A stretch of DNA of 52,274 nucleotides from Lachnospiraceae bacterium (lineage in GTDB: Bacteria; Bacillota; Clostridia; Lachnospirales; Lachnospiraceae), in NCBI GenBank assembly GCA_024403375.1, contig JAKSRZ010000003.1:1-52274 (forward strand). Reading direction: 5' to 3'. The notes beneath the pieces are model-generated. The model made no database searches. It was given only the letters and a program-made list of their open reading frames with translations, and had not been told where the DNA came from. The stretch's first letter is position 1. The number at the start of each line of letters is the position of its first letter. This document shows positions 8,975 to 16,998 of this stretch, piece after piece. The translations under genes and the position numbers were made by a program.

Positions 8975-10045
8975 ATGAACGACGATTCAAAGCCAAAAAA
9001 ACTTCTAATTCTGTATATTCTGGAAATCCTTAAAAATCATACAGACGAAAATCACAGTCTGGATCATAAAGACATTCTTCGACTGTTAAAGACAGAGTAC
9101 GGAATGACAGCTGATCGGAAATCCATAAGGAATAACCTGGATATGCTTATTAATGCGGGTTTTGATATTCTTTATGATGAGGTTCCCAGGGTTTACGGTG
9201 CAGATCCGGATTCAGATTCGGAAGATCAGGATGACCGCACAATCAAAAAGAATTTCCGATTTGAGCGAGAAATCACTGACAGCGAGCTACGTCTCCTTAT
9301 TGACTCAATTCTTTTTTCCAAGAACATTCCCGGTAAGCAGCGATCAGCCCTGATAAAGAAATTGGAGTCTCTCTCTTCCACCTATTTCAGTGCAAGAGTA
9401 AAGCACATTACAACAGTTCCTTTCACCGGTAACAAGAACAAGGAGCTGTTTTATAACATTGATGTTATCGATGAAGCAATTTCCGCCGGCAAACAGCTGG
9501 AATTCAATTATCTGGAATATCATACAGATCAGAAGCTGCATCCACGTATAACTCACAACGGAAAAGTACGTCGTTTCTCCGTTAATCCATATTACATTGC
9601 TGCAACCAACGGCAGGTACTACCTTATTTGCAACAATACATGGTTCTCAAACGTGACTCACTTCAGAATCGACAGAATAACCAATATCCGCATTCTGGAA
9701 GACAAGGCAAAGCCCATGAGCGAAGTCAAAGGACTTGAAAAAGGTTTTTCACTTTCAAAACACATGGCAGAGCACATATATATGTTTTCCGACGAGGCGG
9801 TTCGAGTAAAATTCAGAGTAAAAAAGCAGCTCCTTTCGGAGCTATTTGACTGGTTTGCCGGGGATATGACATTCTCTGACGAAACCGAAGATGAATTAAC
9901 AGTTTCACTTACGGTCAGTGAACAGTCCATGGAACTTTGGGCAATTCAGTTTGCAAAATATGTCACCGTGCTTTCACCTCAAAGTCTTGTGGATAAGGTC
10001 GGCGCAACATTAAGAGAGGCTGCAGAACGATACGAAAAGAACTGA
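8975..10045 (+). CDS. WYL-domain transcriptional regulator with N-terminal helix-turn-helix
   Basis: A 356-aa protein. The N-terminal ~70 residues form a winged-helix-like domain (L-L-I-L-Y-I-L-E-I-L ... D-R-K-S-I-R-N-N-L-D-M-L). The middle and C-terminal parts form a WYL domain: L-E-F-N-Y-L-E-Y, then N-P-Y-Y-I-A-A-T-N-G-R-Y-Y-L-I-C and F-R-I-D-R-I-T-N-I. WYL regulators bind ligands, in several cases nucleic acids or nucleotides, to tune DNA binding. The start is the ATG at 8975, six bases after AGGGAGG; an in-frame TTG at 8918 lies inside the promoter and is unlikely. It is divergent from the zinc-ribbon exporter operon and may control it (inference). Its ligand is unknown. Confidence 0.85.
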   Translation: MNDDSKPKKLLILYILEILKNHTDENHSLDHKDILRLLKTEYGMTADRKSIRNNLDMLINAGFDILYDEVPRVYGADPDSDSEDQDDRTIKKNFRFEREITDSELRLLIDSILFSKNIPGKQRSALIKKLESLSSTYFSARVKHITTVPFTGNKNKELFYNIDVIDEAISAGKQLEFNYLEYHTDQKLHPRITHNGKVRRFSVNPYYIAATNGRYYLICNNTWFSNVTHFRIDRITNIRILEDKAKPMSEVKGLEKGFSLSKHMAEHIYMFSDEAVRVKFRVKKQLLSELFDWFAGDMTFSDETEDELTVSLTVSEQSMELWAIQFAKYVTVLSPQSLVDKVGATLREAAERYEKN

Positions 10046-10055
10046 TAATTACAGA

Positions 10056-10094
10056 AAAAACGGCGATTCCTTTTGCGGGAATCGCCGCTTTTTA
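10056..10094. terminator. Intrinsic terminator after the WYL regulator
   Basis: A ten-pair GC-rich stem (CGGCGATTCC, 10061-10070, with GGAATCGCCG, 10078-10087), preceded by AAAAAA and followed by CTTTTT. It lies between convergent genes and can serve both strands. Confidence 0.85.
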
Positions 10095-10112
10095 AGTTTC
10101 GGTTTTCTTAAA

Positions 10113-11951
10113 TTAGAAAGTCTTCTTTCTTGTAGCTACAGAAGCAAATGCTGCTGCAATGAATGTTACAAGGAGAAGTCCTGCAACCTTAGCATCTGCA
10201 GTCTTAGGTGTTTCATCAGGTGTGTTTGCACTTGTTTCAACAACTGTGATTCTGCCGTCGCCCTTAAGGTTAGCATACTGAGCCTTTGTGATTGTAGCAA
10301 CCTTGCCGTTGTCTGTCCATGTCTTGTTGAATGAGAGAACATAGTTTGCAAGTGCAAGATAGTCTTCCATTACGTAGTCCTTAACAAGAGTTGCACCCTC
10401 AAACATGCTGAAACCATCACCCATATTTCTGAGTGTGTAGTTTGTGCCTGCAATGTTGTAGTTCTTAGTGAGGTCAAGCTTCTCGTACTCACCTGTCTTG
10501 GAGTTAAGAACCTGAACGTTCTGAACTCTGTAAGCACCTGTACCGGCTGATGCCCAGATACCCTTATCATCCTTAACTACATTTGCTGCAATGTCTGTAT
10601 GAATTTCATACTTAAGACCTGCTGTATGAAGGAATCCACCGCTTTCACTTTCGCCTACGTTCTTGTAAGCCCACTCAAGCATATCAAGGATCTGCTGACC
10701 CTTAACAGTCATAAGGCACATAACGTTACCGAATGTGTGGATTGTCTTACATGTCTTGTATGTGATAGGACCTGCAGGAAGATCTGCACGGATACCACCA
10801 CCGTTCATAATAGCAACATCTACATCAAGACCTTCTGTATCATTGAAGAGGTAGTAAACTGCGTCTGCACAGAAATCACCAAGGTTTGTCTCTTCAGAAC
10901 GAACAAGACGCTTGCCATCTGCAGGATTGTAAGCAAAGAGGCCTTCCTCAGCATAGCCGATTACTGTACCAAGCTTTCCTTCAACAACATCAATAAGCTC
11001 ATCAACGGATGCTCTGACTGCTGCGTCGCTGTTTGCGTACTCGCTTACAAGCTCTGTCTTAACGGATAAATCCTTGCCGATTGTCATCTTACCAACAGTT
11101 GCAAGATAGCTTCCTGTCTGTGTAAGAACAACATCCTTGCCTGCCTTATCCTTTACAATCTGGCACTCAACAGTTGAATGTGAATGACCATCAATAAATG
11201 CGGAGAGACCTGTTACGTTTGCAATAACATCTGTGCTTCTCCAAGGAGCGGACTCAGCATCAATACCGAGGTGACCAAGGGCGATAACCATGTCAGCACC
11301 TGCAGCCTTTGCTGCGTCAACAGCCTTCTGAACTGTTGCATAAAGAGCAGCACCATCTTCACCGCCGTCAATTACATAAGCCCAGTTTCCGTTTTCATCC
11401 ATGAAGTATTTGGGTGTAGACTTTGTAATGGACTCAGGAGTTGTAACACCAACGAATGCAATCTTTGCACCATTAAGCTCGAAAATCTTGTAAGCATCTA
11501 CAACAGTTTCACCGCTGGCCTTCTTGAAGTTACAGGAAACATAAGGAACCTTGCCCTTTGTGATAATTTCAAGTGCTCTGGGCATTTCGTAATCGAATTC
11601 ATGGTTTCCGATAGTGGCAAGGTCGTAGCCTGCCTGCTCCATGAAGGAAACGATAGCTGCACCCTTATCAAGGGAACCATAAGCGGTACCCTGAACGTGG
11701 TCACCTGCATCAACAAGGAGAACTGCCTTACCGGCATCCTTTAAATCCTTCTTCATTGCAGCCACATGATCATAAGAGAGCTTTCCCTTATTGTTCTCAG
11801 GGTTGTCAACATAGGTGTGAATGTCATTTGTATAAAGGATGACAATCTCATCTGTGGGGTTTGCAGCCTTCGCAGAGTTCTGCGGAAGCATTGCAACCAG
11901 GAGTGCAATAGCTAAGATAGCAGCTCCTGCTTTCTTGAAAATGTTCTTCAT
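10113..11951 (-). CDS. Cell-surface 5'-nucleotidase / metallophosphoesterase
   Basis: A 612-aa secreted enzyme. A signal peptide (about 1-30, ending N-S-A-K-A-A) is followed by a calcineurin-like metallophosphatase domain with Y-T-N-D-I-H, D-A-G-D-H, G-N-H-E-F-D, A-L-G-H-L-G and G-H-S-H, and then a C-terminal 5'-nucleotidase domain with N-G-G-G-I-R-A-D-L. The very C-terminus has P-K-T-A-D, a hydrophobic helix and R-K-K, the layout of a sortase anchor, but with Ala in place of the usual Gly. Such enzymes release nucleosides and phosphate from extracellular nucleotides or UDP-sugars. The start is placed at 11951, 8 bases after AGGAGG. A small GCCC/GGGC hairpin sits just before the ribosome site. 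Confidence 0.85.
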   Translation of the reverse strand: MKNIFKKAGAAILAIALLVAMLPQNSAKAANPTDEIVILYTNDIHTYVDNPENNKGKLSYDHVAAMKKDLKDAGKAVLLVDAGDHVQGTAYGSLDKGAAIVSFMEQAGYDLATIGNHEFDYEMPRALEIITKGKVPYVSCNFKKASGETVVDAYKIFELNGAKIAFVGVTTPESITKSTPKYFMDENGNWAYVIDGGEDGAALYATVQKAVDAAKAAGADMVIALGHLGIDAESAPWRSTDVIANVTGLSAFIDGHSHSTVECQIVKDKAGKDVVLTQTGSYLATVGKMTIGKDLSVKTELVSEYANSDAAVRASVDELIDVVEGKLGTVIGYAEEGLFAYNPADGKRLVRSEETNLGDFCADAVYYLFNDTEGLDVDVAIMNGGGIRADLPAGPITYKTCKTIHTFGNVMCLMTVKGQQILDMLEWAYKNVGESESGGFLHTAGLKYEIHTDIAANVVKDDKGIWASAGTGAYRVQNVQVLNSKTGEYEKLDLTKNYNIAGTNYTLRNMGDGFSMFEGATLVKDYVMEDYLALANYVLSFNKTWTDNGKVATITKAQYANLKGDGRITVVETSANTPDETPKTADAKVAGLLLVTFIAAAFASVATRKKTF

Positions 11952-12128
11952 TAACAATTCCTCCTTTGCCCTTATTGGGCTAATGATTGTTAATTCTCTC
12001 AAAAAAAAGCAGAAATGTAAATATCTATTTTAGCCCAGCTTCAGAAAAACTTAAAACTTATTTGTGATAATTGCTGAATTTACATTGCAAAAAATTTATA
12101 TCATTTATGTTACTTAATCCGTAATTTA

Positions 12129-12157
12129 TTGACTTATATTGGTCAAGAGCGTATTCT
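12129..12157 (+). promoter_or_regulatory. Promoter of the leader-bearing small protein, with inverted repeat over the -35
   Basis: -35 TTGACT (12129-12134), a 17-base spacer and -10 TATTCT (12152-12157), about 65 bases before the ATG. TTGAC and GTCAA form an inverted repeat (12129-12146) across the -35 box, a plausible repressor site. Confidence 0.55.
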
Positions 12158-12221
12158 ACTTAATAGTTTAGGATGATTAAAAGTATGTTTGTCATTGATT
12201 TATTGCAATGGAGGCCAAAAT

Positions 12222-12719
12222 ATGAAACAGTTTGTTACACCTGATTTTGTGGATATAGACGATTTGGTTGAAGGCGTTTATGCAGGAAGCGGAGATATTC
12301 CCACTCCTCCTCCCCTTGACCAGTCAGAAAGCAACTGGAAGGTATCCCCTTACTATGCTGCACATAATTCAGGTTCCCATACAGACGCAAGATTCAAGTT
12401 TTCATATACTGATTCACAGGGAAGAAATCCTTCCTGTGGTCTCTCAGTAACATTCTATGCAAACTTCGATATCAGTGACATTCAGATTTCCAGTGATTTC
12501 CAGTTGGATTTCACTCCCGGTTCCAGAACCTTTACCATCACATATAAGCAGCCCAATCCCTGCTTCAACAATGGTTACAACGGAGATAAGGACTTCCAGA
12601 TTACCGCAATCGTTCCCGAATTCCATACTGAAGATGGACGTTACGGTGCCGTAGGATCTTCTTCAGACCCTTCAAATACACCTTATCAGCTTTCTGTTAT
12701 CGACATAAAAGAATATTAA
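12222..12719 (+). CDS. Candidate exported peptide/protein precursor with RiPP-style leader
   Basis: A 165-aa protein without a normal signal peptide. Its N-terminus, M-K-Q-F-V-T-P-D-F-V-D-I-D-D-L-V-E-G-V-Y-A-G-S-G (residues 1-24 in total), resembles the acidic leader seen on small clostridial precursor-like proteins: an aromatic-x-x-Pro motif, then acidic residues, then E-G-V-Y-A and a small-residue cleavage-like site. The remainder is rich in Ser, Thr, Asp and Tyr, predicted beta, with only two cysteines (72 and 114), each in an N-P-x-C or N-P-C setting, so one disulfide is possible. It has its own promoter and strong GGAGG site and is followed by a terminator and an exporter gene. No known family was recognised; the precursor role is inferred from the leader and neighbours. 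Confidence 0.55.
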   Translation: MKQFVTPDFVDIDDLVEGVYAGSGDIPTPPPLDQSESNWKVSPYYAAHNSGSHTDARFKFSYTDSQGRNPSCGLSVTFYANFDISDIQISSDFQLDFTPGSRTFTITYKQPNPCFNNGYNGDKDFQITAIVPEFHTEDGRYGAVGSSSDPSNTPYQLSVIDIKEY

Positions 12720-12730
12720 TTTTTTATATA

Positions 12731-12758
12731 AAAGCACCGAGAAGTCGGTGCTTTTCTT
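12731..12758 (+). terminator. Hairpin terminator between precursor and exporter
   Basis: A perfect 10-bp stem (AAAGCACCGA / TCGGTGCTTT, loop GAAG) followed by TTCTT. It lies 11 bases after the precursor stop and 50 bases before the exporter ATG. Partial read-through would give far more precursor than exporter message. Confidence 0.8.
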
Positions 12759-12803
12759 GACTTCCGGGCATTTATGACAGATAATTGTTTCGGAGGTTTT
12801 TTC

Positions 12804-14585
12804 ATGTCCGGTAAAGTATCACATTTCATAAAAAGGGTTAAAGACGGTGCCATCAAAGAAAAGTTTGGTGACCTTCTTTTTATATGGCCATATACAAAAC
12901 ATAATATTATCTTTGTAATTCTGTACACTTTACTCGGTCTTTCGGGAACTGCCACAGGAATAATCAGTGGCCTCGTCTCCAAGGACCTGGTAGATATAAT
13001 CACCAATCATCGCACCGGAGAGCTTATAAAGGCCTTCGTCATGCTTATTTCCACCGCTTTGTTATCAACAATCATAAGCCAGGTCAGCATTATTATCACA
13101 ACAAAAATCACTTTGAAGATAAAGAACGAGATTCAGGGTGATGTGTTCGATAAGATTATTACCACACAGTGGGAGGATCTTTCAAAATACCATTCCAGTG
13201 ACCTTATATATCGTTGGAACGGTGATTCTTCCCAGCTTTCTACGGGTGTTCTGACCTACATTCCAAACATTATCATCAATATTACAAGACTTATTTCAGC
13301 TTTGGCGGTAGTAATCAGTTACGATGCTTCTTTTGCGGTAATAGCGATTTGTTGTATGCCTATAAGCCTTATTGCTTCCAGAACCACCATGAAGCGTATG
13401 AAAGATTCAAACATGTCCACCATAACTGCTTCCACAAAGCTTTCTTCCTTCAGCCTTGATATTTTTTCCAACTCGCAGACAATCAAGGCCTTCGACATGA
13501 TCGGCTACTGTTCAAAAAGGTTGAGAGAGCTTCAGAAGGACCATGCCGATGCTCAGATGAAGTATCAGCGTAATATGGCAATCAACTCATTGATTTTCAG
13601 CATTGTCTCCCTTTTCACAACATATGTGGCTTATGGATGGGGTGTATACAGAGTATGGTCCGGGGTAATTACTTATGGTACTATGACGATGTTCCTTACT
13701 CTCACCAGCACATTATCAGGTTCCATTAACAGTTTCATCGGTCTGGTACCCAGCACTATATCTCTTTGTAATGCTTCAAAGCGTGTCCGTGAAATTCAGG
13801 AGCTTCCAAAAGAGGATTATTCCCAGCGTACCGAAGTCAAGGCGTTTTTTGATGAGCACAGGACTGAGGGCGTTGGATTATGCGTAAGAGATCTGGCGTA
13901 TACTTATGCAACAGGAACAGAGGTTTTCACAAAGGCTTCGCTGGATGCACACCCTCACGAAGTCGTTTCCTTTGTCGGGCCTTCCGGTGAGGGAAAAACT
14001 ACAATGCTTCGTTTCCTGCTCTCGATTATTCGTGCAAAAGCCGGCAATGGATATTTGTGTGCCGGAAATTCTACTCCGGAAAGTGGTGGCCCTTGTATGG
14101 ATCTGACCGCTTCCGTAAGACAGCTCATAGCATATGTTCCTCAAGGCAACACAATGCTTTCCGGAACCTTGGCGGAAAATATGCGAAACGTCCGTCAGGA
14201 TGCAACAGATGAAGAAATCATAGAAGCACTGAAAATGGCCTGTGCATGGAGTTTTATTGAAAAGTTGCCTGAGGGAATCAACAGTCCCATTCAAGAGCGT
14301 GGCGGAGGTTTTTCCGAAGGACAGGCTCAGCGTCTTTCCATAGCAAGAGCCTTATTAAAAAAGGCCCCGATCCTTTTGTTGGACGAGGCCACCTCAGCTT
14401 TGGACATTGATACTGAAAAAGAAGTTCTTAAGAATATTATGGCCGATGATTATCCGAGAACCACAATTATCACAACTCATCGTCCTTCAGTATTAAGAAT
14501 GTGTAAGCGTGTATATTCAATTCGTAATCTTGAGTGTGTAACTCTTTCCGAAAGCGAAATCAATGATTTATTAAGCAGCTATTGA
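12804..14585 (+). CDS. ABC exporter (peptide-type, no C39 protease) of the leader-protein cassette
   Basis: A 593-aa fused half-transporter. Six membrane segments lie between ~38 and ~320. The ATPase domain from ~365 has Walker A G-P-S-G-E-G-K-T-T, Q-loop Y-V-P-Q-G-N, a variant signature F-S-E-G-Q-A-Q-R (Glu replaces the usual Gly of LSGGQ), Walker B I-L-L-L-D-E-A-T-S-A-L-D and switch His in T-T-H-R-P. There is no N-terminal C39 peptidase, so leader removal would need a separate protease. The ATG at 12804 is preceded by GGAGG at 7 bases; an ATG 30 bases upstream has no ribosome site. Its 3' end overlaps the convergent kinase gene by 7 bases. Export of the upstream small protein is inferred from position. 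Confidence 0.8.
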   Translation: MSGKVSHFIKRVKDGAIKEKFGDLLFIWPYTKHNIIFVILYTLLGLSGTATGIISGLVSKDLVDIITNHRTGELIKAFVMLISTALLSTIISQVSIIITTKITLKIKNEIQGDVFDKIITTQWEDLSKYHSSDLIYRWNGDSSQLSTGVLTYIPNIIINITRLISALAVVISYDASFAVIAICCMPISLIASRTTMKRMKDSNMSTITASTKLSSFSLDIFSNSQTIKAFDMIGYCSKRLRELQKDHADAQMKYQRNMAINSLIFSIVSLFTTYVAYGWGVYRVWSGVITYGTMTMFLTLTSTLSGSINSFIGLVPSTISLCNASKRVREIQELPKEDYSQRTEVKAFFDEHRTEGVGLCVRDLAYTYATGTEVFTKASLDAHPHEVVSFVGPSGEGKTTMLRFLLSIIRAKAGNGYLCAGNSTPESGGPCMDLTASVRQLIAYVPQGNTMLSGTLAENMRNVRQDATDEEIIEALKMACAWSFIEKLPEGINSPIQERGGGFSEGQAQRLSIARALLKKAPILLLDEATSALDIDTEKEVLKNIMADDYPRTTIITTHRPSVLRMCKRVYSIRNLECVTLSESEINDLLSSY

Positions 14586-15817
14586 TGAGGATTCTGAACC
14601 CTTTTCCTGCAGAGCTCGGCAGCTTCATTCTCCATATTACAATGGAGCCTGAACATATCAAGAGAGTCTGCCAGCTTTTCAGAAAAATTCAGGAGACGGT
14701 CAAGCTGCTCCTCATCCCAGTTTGGCGAAATCAGACGATGTAGAAGATACGTCGTCTTTTTTTCTGCAGTGAGATTTTCTACGCTGTTTTCCTCTGCCCG
14801 TTTAAGAAATACAATGGCCCCGGGCACAAATTTTCCCTTGCTGTAAGCCTCGGAAGTGCCGCACCAGGGAAGTCCGTACACTACCGGCTTTTCGTTCTCA
14901 AAGGCGAGCAGATTGACATCGCCATTAATATAGTTTGTTCCGAAAAGACGGTTCCACATATCGGCATGGGTGGATTTTCCCACCCCACTGTGTGCCGAGA
15001 AAAGAACAGCCTTATCCTCGAAGTTTACTGATGCCGAATGAATTGCAAACACTCCGTGAAGTGAGGCATAATACATGAAGCCTCCTCGTATTGCATCGTA
15101 AAACTCAGTTTCAATTGTCTCTTTGTCTATTTCGTTGTAGTGAATCTCCACGTAAGAGCCATCATAGCTCATGTACATCCATCTTACATTGGCATTTGCT
15201 ATGAAGATCATTACAATACCGTTATTTCCACGGAAGAAGCTTGTCTTTTCGTTTGTAAGAAAGGCATCCATGGCAAGGGAAAATCTGGAATGCATGAGGA
15301 AATTGTCAGAGTCAGGTTCGCTGCACTTTACCAAAGCGATTTTCTGCACATTTTCGCATGTATCCTCGGTTGAAAAATCCTGCATGCCTGAAAACACAAG
15401 GTTCTTGTCTCCGTATATATCCAGCCCCAGCCCCGCAACGCAATAGCGACCACTAAGGGGGAGATTGATTTCTATATTCTCAGCACAGCCGCCGGTTTTT
15501 TCGTGGTTTCGTGCCTTTTCTCTGTAGTCTTCCAAGGCTGATGCTCTTACCGCCCCTGCCACCAGAAGCTTCTGAATAAATGGAGCTATGCTTTCCTTCA
15601 CCTGTTTTCTTTCATCGTCATTTTCGCATTCAAAACAGGTATAGCAGCGATTAAGCAGTTCCTCCTCTGACGGATCGTCCTCAAGAAATCCCCATATGAT
15701 TTCTCCCGTCTTATTAAGCTTTATCTCTTTCTTAAAGTGGGCCGCTGCCTCCCCTGTAACAAGAAGATAGGGTTCATTATTTATTTTTCTTAATACATAA
15801 TCAGGATTTCTTCTCAT
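14579..15817 (-). CDS. PqqD/RRE-like domain fused to HprK-like P-loop kinase
   Basis: A 412-aa two-domain protein. Residues ~1-90 resemble PqqD-type chaperones, the RiPP recognition element that binds leader peptides (L-N-K-T-G-E-I-I-W near 34-42, then an acidic helix region). Residues ~245-400 resemble HPr kinase/phosphorylase: A-I-H-S-A-S-V, Walker A A-H-S-G-V-G-K-S-T (275-283), I-N-G-D-V-N-L-L and Y-G-L-P-W-C-G-T-S. HprK homologues in some lasso-peptide clusters phosphorylate the precursor, so a kinase tethered to a leader-binding domain could phosphorylate the protein at 12222-12719; this is inference. No HPr (ptsH) gene lies nearby. The gene is divergent from the S24/S26 peptidase and convergent with the exporter. 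Confidence 0.75.
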   Translation of the reverse strand: MRRNPDYVLRKINNEPYLLVTGEAAAHFKKEIKLNKTGEIIWGFLEDDPSEEELLNRCYTCFECENDDERKQVKESIAPFIQKLLVAGAVRASALEDYREKARNHEKTGGCAENIEINLPLSGRYCVAGLGLDIYGDKNLVFSGMQDFSTEDTCENVQKIALVKCSEPDSDNFLMHSRFSLAMDAFLTNEKTSFFRGNNGIVMIFIANANVRWMYMSYDGSYVEIHYNEIDKETIETEFYDAIRGGFMYYASLHGVFAIHSASVNFEDKAVLFSAHSGVGKSTHADMWNRLFGTNYINGDVNLLAFENEKPVVYGLPWCGTSEAYSKGKFVPGAIVFLKRAEENSVENLTAEKKTTYLLHRLISPNWDEEQLDRLLNFSEKLADSLDMFRLHCNMENEAAELCRKRVQNPHQ

Positions 15818-15844
15818 AAATGCTCCTCAATAGAACACATCTAT

Positions 15845-15873
15845 TTGCACTATTCATTCCAATCTTTTATAAT
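15845..15873 (+). promoter_or_regulatory. Promoter of the S24/S26 peptidase gene
   Basis: -35 TTGCAC (15845-15850), a 17-base spacer and a perfect TATAAT (15868-15873) in the 79-base divergent gap, followed by AAGGAGG at 15881-15887. Confidence 0.7.
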
Positions 15874-15896
15874 ACACTGAAAGGAGGCAAATGCAT

Positions 15897-16340
15897 ATGG
15901 AAAAAGCAGATGTGGAAAATTTGTTATTATCAGGCGTTTCTGTAACGCTGCCGCTGTCCGGCTCCAGTATGTGTCCTCTGTTTGCGGATGGACGTGATCG
16001 CATCGCCGTAAAGCCTGTTACTCCTGACCAGAAGTTCAGGCGACTGGACGTGGTTCTTTACAGACGTCCGGGGGATCGGCTTATTCTCCATAGAATATAC
16101 AAGGTTAAGGCAGATGGTCTTTATCTTGTGGGTGATAATCAGACGCAGATTGAAGGCCCCTTAAGCTCCTCTCAGGTACGTGGCATAATGGTCGGAGCCA
16201 TCAGAAAGGGAAAGCCCTTTTCTGTTACTGCTCCCGGGTATCGCCTGTACTCTCATTTTTGGATGCTTATTCGTCCTTTAAGGCCCTTCGTCCTCGGTAT
16301 ACTCATGAAAATCTGGCGTAAAATCCGTCCTGTAAAGTAG
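15897..16340 (+). CDS. S24/S26-family signal-peptidase-like protease
   Basis: A 147-aa protein. The signal peptidase fold is marked by G-S-S-M-C-P (Ser24 as nucleophile), R-R-L-D-V-V-L-Y, L-I-L-H-R-I and V-G-D-N. His65 stands where ER/SipW-type peptidases carry His in place of the usual Lys, so a Ser/His dyad is likely. A hydrophobic, Arg-flanked segment at the C-terminus (about 121-142) may anchor it in the membrane; there is no N-terminal anchor. The start is the ATG 9 bases after AAGGAGG; the ATG six bases earlier has only 3. Because the neighbouring exporter lacks a protease domain, this enzyme is the natural candidate to cut the E-G-V-Y-A leader (inference). It abuts the convergent aat gene with no gap. 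Confidence 0.7.
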   Translation: MEKADVENLLLSGVSVTLPLSGSSMCPLFADGRDRIAVKPVTPDQKFRRLDVVLYRRPGDRLILHRIYKVKADGLYLVGDNQTQIEGPLSSSQVRGIMVGAIRKGKPFSVTAPGYRLYSHFWMLIRPLRPFVLGILMKIWRKIRPVK

Positions 16341-16994
16341 CTAAACCGCAAAGCCCTTTTTCAGCAATTCGGTGTATTCACTGTAAGTAATCTGCTCTCC
16401 GCCCATACTTTCCAGGTGATCCGTATGAAACTGGCAGTCTATCATCACAAATTCATTTTCTTCCAAAAATCTTGCAAGTAGTATTAATGCCACCTTCGAG
16501 CCATTGGGCATATCAGAAAACATACTTTCACCAAAGAAGCATCGCCCAATGCATACGCCGTACAAGCCTCCGGCCAACGCTCCGTCTATATACGCCTCCA
16601 CGCTTATGGCATAATTGTTCTTATGAAGTTCAAGATAAGCCTTTTCCATATCATCGGTTATCCATGTACCCTCATTAAACTCTCGCTTTGTTCTGCATCT
16701 GTGCATTGTATCCGCAAAATCGCGGTTTACTTTTATGTTGCACAGGTGCTTTTTCATGAACTTTTTCATGGAATGTGAAACATGAATATTTGAGGGCCTT
16801 ATAATATATCTTTCTTTCGGACACCACCAAAGATACGGCTCATCTCCTTCATACCATGGAAATATTCCATGAGAGTATGCCAAAAGAAGGCGATCAACAG
16901 ATAAGTCGCCGCCCACTGCCAATAGTCCGTCTTCTTCTGCCAACGTAGGATCCGGAAAGCAAATAATTCCGGGCTCCAAGCTGAATACTGCCAT
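16341..16994 (-). CDS. aat: Leucyl/phenylalanyl-tRNA--protein transferase
   Basis: A 217-aa protein of normal family length. It has the family's characteristic F-P-D-P near the start, G-L-L-A-V-G-G-D-L, G-I-F-P-W-Y, W-W-C-P-K-E-R, G-T-W-I-T, the core G-G-L-Y-G-V ... F-F-G-E-S-M-F, and D-C-Q-F-H-T-D-H-L. Aat attaches Leu or Phe from aminoacyl-tRNA to proteins that begin with Lys or Arg, making them ClpS/ClpAP substrates. It is the third gene of clpS-clpA-aat, 4 bases after clpA, which strongly supports the role. The identification is firm. Confidence 0.95.
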   Translation of the reverse strand: MAVFSLEPGIICFPDPTLAEEDGLLAVGGDLSVDRLLLAYSHGIFPWYEGDEPYLWWCPKERYIIRPSNIHVSHSMKKFMKKHLCNIKVNRDFADTMHRCRTKREFNEGTWITDDMEKAYLELHKNNYAISVEAYIDGALAGGLYGVCIGRCFFGESMFSDMPNGSKVALILLARFLEENEFVMIDCQFHTDHLESMGGEQITYSEYTELLKKGFAV

Positions 16995-16998
16995 ATGA

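Noticed and set aside
10599..11744. Two plus-strand open frames rich in Cys, Asn and Ile opposite the 5'-nucleotidase
   Set aside because: They mirror the codon pattern of the nucleotidase gene, which has full catalytic motifs; Cys-rich shadows are common opposite such genes.
12198..12206. Fifth copy of ATTTATTGC, before the small-protein gene
   Set aside because: It lies between promoter and ribosome site, far from the sugar locus, in AT-rich DNA; one extra copy can be chance, so it was not added to the regulon.
14579..15817. True HPr kinase (HprK) of carbon catabolite control
   Set aside because: The N-terminal domain is PqqD-like rather than the HprK N-domain, and the context is an exporter and peptidase rather than lgt or PTS genes.
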